This document shows positions 6,327-13,724 of a DNA stretch of 19,761 nt, in pieces. Under the pieces are notes generated by a model. That model did not search any database, was not told the DNA's origin, and saw only the letters and a program-made list of their open reading frames with translations. Both the position numbers and the translations under genes were made by a program. The DNA lies in assembly GCA_015485715.1 (NCBI GenBank), contig WFTA01000020.1, positions 1 through 19,761 of the forward strand, given 5' to 3'. This DNA comes from Patescibacteria group bacterium. GTDB taxonomy: Bacteria > Patescibacteriota > Patescibacteriia > WFTA01 > S139-112. Position 1 is the stretch's first letter. Each line of letters opens with the position of its first letter.

Positions 6327-9300
6327 TTATGAACATCCGCTTGTAGATCCGCAATTTACACATTTATAACATGAACCATTTCTTACCATTATTGATCCAC
6401 ATTCAAAACACAAAGGCGCGTCTTGAGTGTTTGAAAATGAAGAAGTGAGGTCAGATATACCTGTGCCTGCTATCTGATTAACTTGCTGTCGGTCGCCAGC
6501 TTTATATGTTTTGTCCTTTATACCATCATCATCGACACTGTTCTGACCATTATGAACTCCTTGAATATCTTCCAAAGGGAGTTGTTCCTGAAGATCTAGT
6601 ATTTCATCTTTGATATCAGCCAAATTATTTAAACCAATCTCCGCAAGCTTTGGTGCAGGTAAAAATCTGAGTGCCAGCCAGCGGAAAATATAATCTATGA
6701 TAGACTTGGCTATTCTTATATTTTCATTGTTGGTCATACCTGAAGGCTCAAATCTGACATGGGCAAATTTTCTGACCAGTGTCTCAAGCGGCACCCCATA
6801 CTGCAAATTGAAACTTATAGATATAGCAAAGGCATCCATCAATCCTGCCATAGTAGATCCTGCTTTATTCATGGATATAAATATCTCAGCAGGTGACCCA
6901 TCCTCAAATAAGCCCACTGTCAAATATCCCTTATGTCCTGCCACCACAAATTCATGCACTACAGCTTTTCTCTCTACAGGCAACTCCTTTCTTTGAGGAG
7001 AAAAAGAAATCTCTACCTCTCCCTTTCCACCTTCTTCTTTCTCCTTCTTGTCTTTTGTAACCAATGGCTGGGCCTTTTTGCATCCATCTCTATATACTGC
7101 TATTGCCTTTAATCCCAGCTTCCATCCTTCTATATAAATATTCTCTATATCTTCCACTGTGGCGTCTTCAGGCAGATTGACTGTTTTGGATATAGCTCCT
7201 GATAAAAATGGCTGTACTGCTGCCATCATCTTTATATGACCCATAGGAGATATAAACCTCTTGCCATTGGCAGGCTTAAATGCACAATCAAACACAGGAA
7301 GATGTTCTTCTTTTAGATGAGGAGCACCTTCGATGGTATCATGCTTGTCTATATACTCCATTATATCCTTTATTTCTTCTTCAGTATATCCAAGTCTTTC
7401 CAAAGCCTCAGGAACCACAGTATTCACAAGCTTTATCATACCTCCTCCTACAAGATATTTATAACTTACCAGTGCTATAGCAGGTTCTATGCCGGTTGTA
7501 GTTGCATCCATCATAAAAGATATAGTTCCTGTTGGGGCCAAAAGTGATATCTGAGCATTACGTACTCCATGCTTCTTGGCAAGAGATAAAGTCTCTTCCC
7601 ATACTTTAACTGCCTCTTCTAAAATCTTTTTCTCAACACCTGTCTGATCTATGTTATATGCTGCATCTTTATGCATATTCAAAACTTTCAAAAACGGCTC
7701 TCTGTTCTTGTCAAAATATTTAAATGCCCCTTTTTTCTCAGCAATAATAGCAGATTGTCTGTAAGCTCTGCCCGACATTATAGATGTAATGGCTGCTGCA
7801 TAGTTCCTGCCTTCATCTGAATCATAGGGAAGTCCTCTTGACATAAGCAATGCACCAAGATTGGTATAGCCAATTCCAAGCGGCCTATAGTCATGTGAAT
7901 TTTGAGCTATCTCTTCAGTTGGATATGATGAATTATCAACTATAATTTCCTGAGCTGTGATAAGAACATCAACAGCCTTTTCAAAGGCTTCTACATCAAA
8001 ATCACCGTTTTCATCTCTAAACTTCATTAAGTTCAAAGAAGCAAGATTACAGGCAGAATTATCCAAAAACATATACTCTGAACAGGGATTGGATGCATAT
8101 ATCCTGTCAGAGTTTATACAAGGGTTCCATTTATTAATAGTTGTATCATACTGAACACCCGGATCAGCGCATTCCCATGCAGCCTGAGCAATCTGCCTCA
8201 TCAAATCCCGTGCTTTGTATTTTTTTGCAGTCTTTCCCTTCCAAATCTCCCCTACATACTTTGTCTCCCAGTCTCCGTCATCTACAACTGCCTGCATAAA
8301 TTCATCTGTAACTCTGACAGAATTGTTTGCATTTTGAAATTGAATTGACTGCCATGCCTCTCCGTTCAAAGATAAATCATATCCAGCATCACCCAAAGCA
8401 TAAGCCTTTTTCTCTTCCTTTGCTTTGCACCAAATAAAATCTTCTATATCAGGATGCGATATATCCATAATCACCATTTTAGCCGCCCTTCTTGTGGTTC
8501 CTCCTGATTTTATAGCTCCAGCTATAGAATCAGCTCCTCTCATAAAAGAAAGAGGACCTGAAGCATATCCTCCTCGAGATAGTGGCTCTTTCTCTGCTCT
8601 TATTCTACTTACGGAAACACCTGAACCCGAACCTCCTTTGAATATTTGACCTTCTTTCTTATACCATTCAAGTATGGAATTCATATCATCTTCCACTCTC
8701 AAGATAAAGCATGCTGAACACTGGGGATTTTCCACAAACCCCACATTAAACCACACAGGACTATTAAAAGACAGATACTGATTAACCAAAAGATAAGTAA
8801 GCTCCTCCTCAAAAACCTGAGCTGATTTCTCATCCTCAAAATACTGTTGCCTGACACCCCATTTAGTAATAGTTTTTGCTACTCTGTCCACCATCTGCTT
8901 TACTGACCTTTCTCTTTCTGGAGTACCAAGTCTCCCCCTGAAATACTTCTGGGCCACTATATTGGTTGCCTGTTGGCTCCAAAACTTGGGAACCTCTACT
9001 TCTTTCTGCTCAAACACTACCTTGCCATCCGCACCTTCTATTCTGGCATCTCTTATCTCCCATTCTATTTCATCGTAGGGATGCATTCCTTCTTTGGTGA
9101 AATACCTCTCAAACACAAGGCCTGCATATTTTTTCTTAATCTCCTCCTTCTCTCGATTAGACATCACATGATGCCCGTTGGCTGAACTTTGTATGGATGT
9201 GCCATTTTGTGCCTTTCCGGCAGATGTCTGGGAATCAACCTGAGGCAAATCCTTAGAATGTGTCAAAATAGATGCCACACTCTCAAATCCTGATGATTTA

Positions 9301-9347
9301 TCTGACCTTTGTGGGGGAGTTTGGGAGGTTTTCTTGTTGTCTGGCAT
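6327..9347 (-). CDS. nrdJ: Adenosylcobalamin-dependent (class II) ribonucleotide reductase
   Basis: NrdJ reduces ribonucleotides to deoxyribonucleotides using vitamin B12 coenzyme, without needing oxygen. The 1006-residue protein has the ten-stranded barrel hallmarks: SPVWFN (196-201), NPQCSAC (207-213, first active-site Cys at 210), NPCSE (420-424, radical Cys422 and Glu424), SACN (431-434, partner Cys433) and APTGTIS (604-610). The C-terminal tail (980-1006) is a Cys-rich ribbon with Cys at 980, 983, 993, 996, 999 and 1005. Residues 1-62 form a Ser/Gln-rich, probably disordered extension; Met62 is a possible alternative start. No N-terminal ATP-cone is apparent, so control may be mainly through NrdR. 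It lies 30 bp downstream of nrdR in one operon. Confidence 0.95.
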   Translation of the reverse strand: MPDNKKTSQTPPQRSDKSSGFESVASILTHSKDLPQVDSQTSAGKAQNGTSIQSSANGHHVMSNREKEEIKKKYAGLVFERYFTKEGMHPYDEIEWEIRDARIEGADGKVVFEQKEVEVPKFWSQQATNIVAQKYFRGRLGTPERERSVKQMVDRVAKTITKWGVRQQYFEDEKSAQVFEEELTYLLVNQYLSFNSPVWFNVGFVENPQCSACFILRVEDDMNSILEWYKKEGQIFKGGSGSGVSVSRIRAEKEPLSRGGYASGPLSFMRGADSIAGAIKSGGTTRRAAKMVIMDISHPDIEDFIWCKAKEEKKAYALGDAGYDLSLNGEAWQSIQFQNANNSVRVTDEFMQAVVDDGDWETKYVGEIWKGKTAKKYKARDLMRQIAQAAWECADPGVQYDTTINKWNPCINSDRIYASNPCSEYMFLDNSACNLASLNLMKFRDENGDFDVEAFEKAVDVLITAQEIIVDNSSYPTEEIAQNSHDYRPLGIGYTNLGALLMSRGLPYDSDEGRNYAAAITSIMSGRAYRQSAIIAEKKGAFKYFDKNREPFLKVLNMHKDAAYNIDQTGVEKKILEEAVKVWEETLSLAKKHGVRNAQISLLAPTGTISFMMDATTTGIEPAIALVSYKYLVGGGMIKLVNTVVPEALERLGYTEEEIKDIMEYIDKHDTIEGAPHLKEEHLPVFDCAFKPANGKRFISPMGHIKMMAAVQPFLSGAISKTVNLPEDATVEDIENIYIEGWKLGLKAIAVYRDGCKKAQPLVTKDKKEKEEGGKGEVEISFSPQRKELPVERKAVVHEFVVAGHKGYLTVGLFEDGSPAEIFISMNKAGSTMAGLMDAFAISISFNLQYGVPLETLVRKFAHVRFEPSGMTNNENIRIAKSIIDYIFRWLALRFLPAPKLAEIGLNNLADIKDEILDLQEQLPLEDIQGVHNGQNSVDDDGIKDKTYKAGDRQQVNQIAGTGISDLTSSFSNTQDAPLCFECGSIMVRNGSCYKCVNCGSTSGCS

Positions 9348-9377
9348 ATACTTTTTTTAAATTTTAACTTCTATAAA

Positions 9378-9863
9378 TTATTTTTTCTTGTTGGAGGATA
9401 ATTTTTTACCATTTTTTGTAATCAGTTGACTGAGTTCCTGCTGAAATATATCCAAATCTTCAAAAGCTCTATATACTGATGCAAATCTGATATAGGCAAC
9501 TTTATCCAGTTTCTTTAAATGCTTCATGGCTATTTCTCCTATTTCCAGAGATGAAATCTCGTTTTTCCGCTGTTTTTGTATAGATCTCTCTATCTGCGCT
9601 ATAAGCTTGTGAAACTGCTTGACAGTGACAGGTCTTTTTTCCAAAGACCTCTTCAGTCCTTGTTTTAACTTCTCTCTGCTATACGGCTCTCTCTTGCCAT
9701 CCTTTTTAATTACAATTAGATCTAAAATTTCCATTTGTTCATAAGTAGAGAACCTAAATCTGCACTTTTCACACTCCCTTCTGCGACGTATAGCATACCC
9801 TTCTCCAGTCAATCTGGAATCTACCACTCTGGTATCACTATTTCCACATACAGGACATTTCAT
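9378..9863 (-). CDS. nrdR: Transcriptional repressor NrdR
   Basis: NrdR represses ribonucleotide reductase genes when dATP is bound. The 161-residue protein has the N-terminal zinc ribbon (Cys3, Cys6, Cys31, Cys34; MKCPVCG and ECEKCRFRFSTYE) and an ATP-cone (about 49-139), starting with the VIKKDGKREPYSREKLKQGL segment. The last 15 residues are Lys-rich. It is the first gene of an nrdR-nrdJ operon, and two matches to the NrdR box lie upstream, so it probably also controls itself. A two-codon start-stop reading frame precedes it. Confidence 0.96.
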   Translation of the reverse strand: MKCPVCGNSDTRVVDSRLTGEGYAIRRRRECEKCRFRFSTYEQMEILDLIVIKKDGKREPYSREKLKQGLKRSLEKRPVTVKQFHKLIAQIERSIQKQRKNEISSLEIGEIAMKHLKKLDKVAYIRFASVYRAFEDLDIFQQELSQLITKNGKKLSSNKKK

Positions 9864-9878
9864 AAAAATGTTGTTAAT

Positions 9879-9893
9879 TTACATAATTCCTCT
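9879..9893 (-). other. Start-stop mini reading frame before nrdR
   Basis: On the - strand, AGAGGAATT is followed directly by ATG TAA (ATG at 9884-9882, TAA at 9881-9879), ending 15 nt before the nrdR ATG. The AGAGGA is one of the best Shine-Dalgarno-like sequences in the window, yet it serves the two-codon frame rather than nrdR. It may be chance, or a ribosome-parking site. Confidence 0.35.
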
Positions 9894-9902
9894 TAAATTA
9901 GC

Positions 9903-9950
9903 ATACTATATCTTGTATATATAACTTTTTAGAGATACTACATATTGGAC
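9903..9950 (-). promoter_or_regulatory. Tandem NrdR boxes upstream of nrdR-nrdJ
   Basis: ATACTATATCTTGTAT (9903-9918) and ATACTACATATTGGAC (9935-9950) match the known NrdR box pattern (ACAC-A/T-ATAT-like, 16 bp) at roughly 13 and 11 of 16 positions. Their starts are 32 bp apart, the three-helical-turn spacing typical of paired NrdR boxes. They lie 40-87 bp upstream of nrdR. Confidence 0.8.
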
Positions 9951-10200
9951 CCTATACTTCCCTTATTCACAGCTATTATAACTCTTATTGTAAATGCTAT
10001 CAAGAAAAAAATCTGTGGAAAACAACACTTTTTCTAACCAAACCTTAACTTTTTCCATCTTTTTTAATAATTACACGTCTATTTATTTTAAAACACATAA
10101 ATAACTGGGGTAAAAATAAAATATAATCAGCATCAATGTAGTGATTTCCATACTTCTATATCAATTGATCTTCAGACTTTTATTTTATAAGTGTGCAAAA

Positions 10201-10272
10201 CTACTGTTTAATCACAGTCTTGTCAGGATGAAATTCATCATCAATGTATTTCTGAAGCTTAAAGAATAACGA
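10201..10272 (-). pseudogene. Possible C-terminal remnant of a lost gene
   Basis: The gap 9951-10333 has no complete gene. Within it, one - strand frame reads SLFFKLQKYIDDEFHPDKTV and ends IKQ-stop (stop at 10201-10203). The composition looks protein-like, but an in-frame stop lies just upstream and no start codon exists. It could be a gene remnant or a chance frame. The rest of the gap is A/T-rich, with nothing recognised between 9951 and 10200. Confidence 0.2.
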
Positions 10273-10281
10273 CTAATACAT

Positions 10282-10310
10282 AAAACCCCGTCTATAAAGA
10301 CGGGGTTTTT
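10282..10310 (-). terminator. Strong terminator of the CcdA-cupredoxin operon
   Basis: A perfect 11-bp stem, AAAACCCCGTC / GACGGGGTTTT (10282-10292 with 10299-10309), has the 6-nt loop TATAAA. T-runs follow on both strands, so it may work in both directions. It lies 24 bp after the stop at 10334. Confidence 0.88.
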
Positions 10311-10333
10311 AGGACAATGTAAATCTTATGTTT

Positions 10334-12469
10334 TTACTCTACCACCTCAATTATACCTTCCATCCCTGCTTCTCTGTGTCCCGGTACAGAACAGTAAAAT
10401 GTAAATTTACCGGTTTTGTCAGGGGTAAATACTATATTCTCTGTCTGCCCTCCAGAAAGCCGACTTGATCTGATATTTAATCCATCTATCACAAAATCGT
10501 GTGGTGCTCTTCCTTTGTTCACAAGCCTTATAGTAACCGTCTCCCCTTTCTTTACCTTAATACTGTTTGTCGAGAATTGAAACTCCTCTGCGTTTAACAC
10601 AATCACATTATTACCTTCTGGTGCTGTCTGACCTGAAACATCCTGTCCTGTAGATGGGGAGTTCTGATTTTGATTTTGCACAGCAGCACTTCCTGTGTCA
10701 ACTTCTACTATCTCTCCTGTATTTAGGTCTTTATAGGTACCCATAACTTCGGTTCTTCTGAATACGTATACTCCATCTTCCTCTATAGTTCCAACCTGCT
10801 GCCAGACCCTATCAAATCCCTGATAAGCTCCAATATCACCCCTTAAGATGATAGTAGGAACGCTCTTTATATTATATTTACTAATCATATCTTTACCTTC
10901 TTTTGAAGATATGTCATAAGCATTTATATTGGACGGATTTAGTCCAAGCCTTTGCAATATTGACCTATGTACTTCATAACTATAACACTCACTACACGAA
11001 TCATCAGTTATATACACAAGATCAAATTTACCTCTTATCTCGCCAGTCTCTATATCAATATACGGGGCAGGGGTATCAACAAATACAAATACATTATCTG
11101 TTATTCTTCCCACTCTCTCCATCATTGATCTTAATTCCTGATCTTTATTGATCTCCCCTACAGCGATAAATGTCGGTATTCTGCTTATGTTGTATTTTTC
11201 AATCAACTCTTGAGCCTTGGGATCAGATAAATCATAAGTATTTTCTGATTTAATATTGACATTTCTTGACTTAAAGGAATTTATGATGGAATTTAGATTA
11301 TAACACTCTTGGCAGTCTGATTTGGTGATAAGAATAAGCTCAAAATCAGCTGGTCTTGCTGCTTCCTCAGCTGCTGCAACCTGCCTCTTAATATCTGACT
11401 GCAGACTAAAAAACAAAGCTTGGTTGAAGATAAAATTAATTACCAACCAAACAGCTAAAACCCACTTTATTTTATCCAGATGAGCTGTTATATTTGTAAA
11501 AAATCCTACAATATTATCTGAGTACTTTTCTATCAATTTGATAACTACAAATCCTACCACAACAAATAAGATCAAATCTACATACCCCGGGAGATTCATT
11601 TTAAGAAGCTTATCCTGTATAGCATACCCTGCTTCAGTCAAAGCTCTGGGAAACTTTGCACTAAGTACAAATGTGCTCCTATAGACAATAAATACTATAC
11701 CAATTACTGCCAGTAAAATGCCGCTTATTATATTTGGTAGAGTAAGATATATATTTTTTCCTGCAATCTCAACCTTTTTATTCCAAGTAAAAAATTTAGT
11801 ATTAAATATCTTGATTTTATCAAAAAACAAAGATAAAAGAACTAAAGGGACTCCCATACCCAAAGAATAAAAAAGCATGAGCAGGATTGCCTGATATGAT
11901 GGAAGATTGACTGCAATGGTTAAAATTCCAGCCAAAACAGGTCCTGCGCATCCGCTAAACCCTACAGCAAAGAGCATGCCATAGACAAATATTCTTTTAT
12001 AGGAAACACCCTGTCCATCTATATGACGGCTATGCAGCCTTGATCTCCCAAAACCTATTCCTGTCAACATCAATACTGCAAATATAATAAGCAATATACC
12101 TGCTGCAATAGACAGCTGTTCTTGATATACATTAAGCATCCTGCCTATAAACGAAGCTCCTGCGCCTATAAATGCATAGACAAGAGCAAATCCTCCAAAA
12201 AACGAAACCGTTCTTTTTGTAATCAACAGCTTATCAGGTTTTTCTGCTGCTCCAAAAGATGAAGCAAAGTAGGCAGGAAGAGTGGCTGCAGAGCAGGGAG
12301 AAAGTATCATCAATGCCCCTCCCACAAAAGCCACAAAATACAGAATATTGGATATACTCGATACAGCCAGATTAACTGGCAGACTGCTCACATCTGATGC
12401 TGAATAAGCTATTGACGCAAAAGAAAAAAACAAAAATCCCACTCCTAAAATTTTAATAATTCTTTTCAT
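10334..12469 (-). CDS. CcdA-type thiol transporter fused to two thioredoxin-like domains and a type I copper domain
   Basis: The 711-residue exported membrane protein reads as follows. A signal peptide or first helix covers 1-24. A CcdA/DsbD-like membrane domain (about 40-265) has the conserved Cys pair, Cys59 (LSPCSAATLP) and Cys174 (GFSGCAGPVLAG); further helices lie near 296-312 and 334-355. Two tandem thioredoxin-like modules of about 105 residues follow: 374-478 with CQEC (386-389) and cis-Pro432, and 482-588 with CSEC (492-495) and cis-Pro538. Each ends in a similar ETGEI/NTGEI turn, indicating internal duplication. A Gln/Ser/Thr-rich linker (592-620) leads to a cupredoxin domain (621-711) with copper ligands His657, Cys693, His698 and Met703. 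CcdA proteins carry reducing equivalents from cytoplasmic thioredoxin outward. Here they could pass to the tethered modules and perhaps to copper. It is the last gene of an operon with a BlaI-type operator. Confidence 0.88.
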   Translation of the reverse strand: MKRIIKILGVGFLFFSFASIAYSASDVSSLPVNLAVSSISNILYFVAFVGGALMILSPCSAATLPAYFASSFGAAEKPDKLLITKRTVSFFGGFALVYAFIGAGASFIGRMLNVYQEQLSIAAGILLIIFAVLMLTGIGFGRSRLHSRHIDGQGVSYKRIFVYGMLFAVGFSGCAGPVLAGILTIAVNLPSYQAILLMLFYSLGMGVPLVLLSLFFDKIKIFNTKFFTWNKKVEIAGKNIYLTLPNIISGILLAVIGIVFIVYRSTFVLSAKFPRALTEAGYAIQDKLLKMNLPGYVDLILFVVVGFVVIKLIEKYSDNIVGFFTNITAHLDKIKWVLAVWLVINFIFNQALFFSLQSDIKRQVAAAEEAARPADFELILITKSDCQECYNLNSIINSFKSRNVNIKSENTYDLSDPKAQELIEKYNISRIPTFIAVGEINKDQELRSMMERVGRITDNVFVFVDTPAPYIDIETGEIRGKFDLVYITDDSCSECYSYEVHRSILQRLGLNPSNINAYDISSKEGKDMISKYNIKSVPTIILRGDIGAYQGFDRVWQQVGTIEEDGVYVFRRTEVMGTYKDLNTGEIVEVDTGSAAVQNQNQNSPSTGQDVSGQTAPEGNNVIVLNAEEFQFSTNSIKVKKGETVTIRLVNKGRAPHDFVIDGLNIRSSRLSGGQTENIVFTPDKTGKFTFYCSVPGHREAGMEGIIEVVE

Positions 12470-12663
12470 AAAACCAAACTAATATACTTATTACAAATTT
12501 TCAGCTATCATTTAATCTTTAAACTTTTTAATCTTCAACTATAGATGTAATGATCTGATTTAGATCCCAGCCATCAAATAAACAGCTCTGACTCTTTCTA
12601 TAGTTGCAGAAAGTCAGACTCTAAGTACTTGAAAATCTAAAATCTAAAATTGCCAAATACCCC
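12470..12663. other. 194-bp gap inside the redox operon, with two hairpins
   Basis: No gene is seen here. TCTGACTCTTTCT (12587-12599) pairs with AGAAAGTCAGA (12608-12618), leaving a 2-nt bulge. GATCT-gattt-AGATC (12552-12566) is a small perfect hairpin. Neither is followed by a good T-run on the - strand, so read-through into the CcdA fusion gene is expected. They may process or stabilise the mRNA. The side near 12630-12650 carries the repeat word AAAATCTAAAATCTAAAATT. Confidence 0.4.
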
Positions 12664-12960
12664 TTAGCATCCACCTACCTGTGAAGGTAAATTCTGAAGA
12701 TTTGATGGAAGCTGCTGAGATGGCGCAGATGAACCTGCATCATTAGCTGCATTCACTCCCTTGACCTGTATATTACTTAATTTTGAGGTCTGAACACCTG
12801 ATACAACAACCAATACAACCAGTACAGCAAGCAATATATAATCTTTAGTGGATGATTTGGACTGACTGGAACCAGATTTAGACTGGCTGTTTTCCAGCAT
12901 TTTTTGTATTTTTTCCAGCATTTCTCTCTCCTCCTTGTGTGAGTCTTTGTTGTGTGACAT
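12664..12960 (-). CDS. Single-pass membrane protein with a C-terminal Val-Gly-Gly-Cys tail
   Basis: The 98-residue protein is not recognised. A charged, Ser/Lys-rich cytoplasmic region (1-39) has a short coiled-coil-like stretch (about 9-25). One membrane helix follows (about 41-56), then a flexible outer tail rich in Ser, Gln, Asn and Pro (57-98) ending exactly in VGGC. Cys98 is its only Cys and is the last residue before TAA, so the protein presents one thiol on a flexible arm outside the membrane. It lies between the exported Cys-cluster protein and the CcdA-thioredoxin-cupredoxin gene, which suggests a thiol or Cu(I) carrier role. That role is inference only. Confidence 0.75.
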   Translation of the reverse strand: MSHNKDSHKEEREMLEKIQKMLENSQSKSGSSQSKSSTKDYILLAVLVVLVVVSGVQTSKLSNIQVKGVNAANDAGSSAPSQQLPSNLQNLPSQVGGC

Positions 12961-13010
12961 ATATTTAATAATTAATTTTAAATCATTAATCTTTAAACTT
13001 ATACCTTTTA

Positions 13011-13637
13011 TTATCTTATTCCCAGTGCTGCCCTCATTCTCCTGCCTGATCTAAATGTCGATAACTTTGGCCCAAGCCACTCGTCTATAGATACATTTGC
13101 GGGATTCACACCTTCTTTACTCAGATAAACAGCTGCTGATGCATAATGCTTTGGCCACCAAAACCTGTTCCATAGAAATACTTCTTTTTTAATATCTTCA
13201 TCAGTATAATTCTGAGTTATAAGGAATTTTATAAGGCCTTGAGCTGCCACAGCATGTTTACATCCGCAATTTGCTATAGATACATCACAACACGGATGAT
13301 ATATCTGCTTTGTCAACTTGGCAAACCTTTGTTTCCCTGCCTCATCAAGCTGTACCCTATTCATAGCCACCAGCATATCATAGCCATTATTTGGAACCTG
13401 AGCAGTAAGAGTGACTTGTTTACCCTGCCAGCTGTACGGCCTGTTGATATCCTCCTCTTTTGGCAAAATAGCTGCTATAATCTCACTTTCTGATGCATTG
13501 TCACTTATCTGAATAGCACCCCCTACAGAGGATCCTCCTCTGGCAGCGCTTATAATCTGGGCAACCATATACTGGTGCACCATAAATATAAGTACAACAA
13601 TAATCATTAAATTATTTATAATCGTCCTTATATTCAT
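13011..13637 (-). CDS. Exported Cys-cluster protein (CcmH- or PCYCGC-like)
   Basis: The 208-residue protein has an N-terminal membrane anchor or signal (about 7-27) and then an outer domain. Its centre holds His114-Pro-Cys116-Cys117 and, seven residues on, Cys124-Gly-Cys126-Lys-His128. The following AVAAQGLIKFLITQNYTDEDIKKE pattern (129-152) recalls CcmH-type thiol proteins and PCYCGC-motif proteins, though neither match is strong. The four Cys and two His could bind metal or undergo thiol-disulfide exchange. It is the first gene after the BlaI-type operator and promoter, followed by the VGGC-tail protein and the CcdA fusion. The shared operon supports a redox or copper role. Confidence 0.7.
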   Translation of the reverse strand: MNIRTIINNLMIIVVLIFMVHQYMVAQIISAARGGSSVGGAIQISDNASESEIIAAILPKEEDINRPYSWQGKQVTLTAQVPNNGYDMLVAMNRVQLDEAGKQRFAKLTKQIYHPCCDVSIANCGCKHAVAAQGLIKFLITQNYTDEDIKKEVFLWNRFWWPKHYASAAVYLSKEGVNPANVSIDEWLGPKLSTFRSGRRMRAALGIR

Positions 13638-13670
13638 AAACTCTGTTTAATTTTATATATGTTTTTATAT

Positions 13671-13699
13671 ATTATACACTACATCACGTAGTGTGTAAA
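13671..13699 (-). promoter_or_regulatory. Promoter with a BlaI-family operator filling its spacer
   Basis: On the - strand, TTTACA (-35, 13694-13699), a 17-bp spacer and perfect TATAAT (-10, 13671-13676) form the promoter. The dyad ACACTACATCACGTAGTGT on the + strand (13676-13694; 7-bp perfect arms, 5-bp centre) fills the spacer and touches both boxes. Its ACTAC-GTAGT core resembles known BlaI/MecI operators. A repressor bound here would block RNA polymerase. The predicted start is near 13664, giving a leader of about 27 nt. Confidence 0.82.
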
Positions 13700-13724
13700 C
13701 AAAAACAAAAAAGTTATCCACAGC

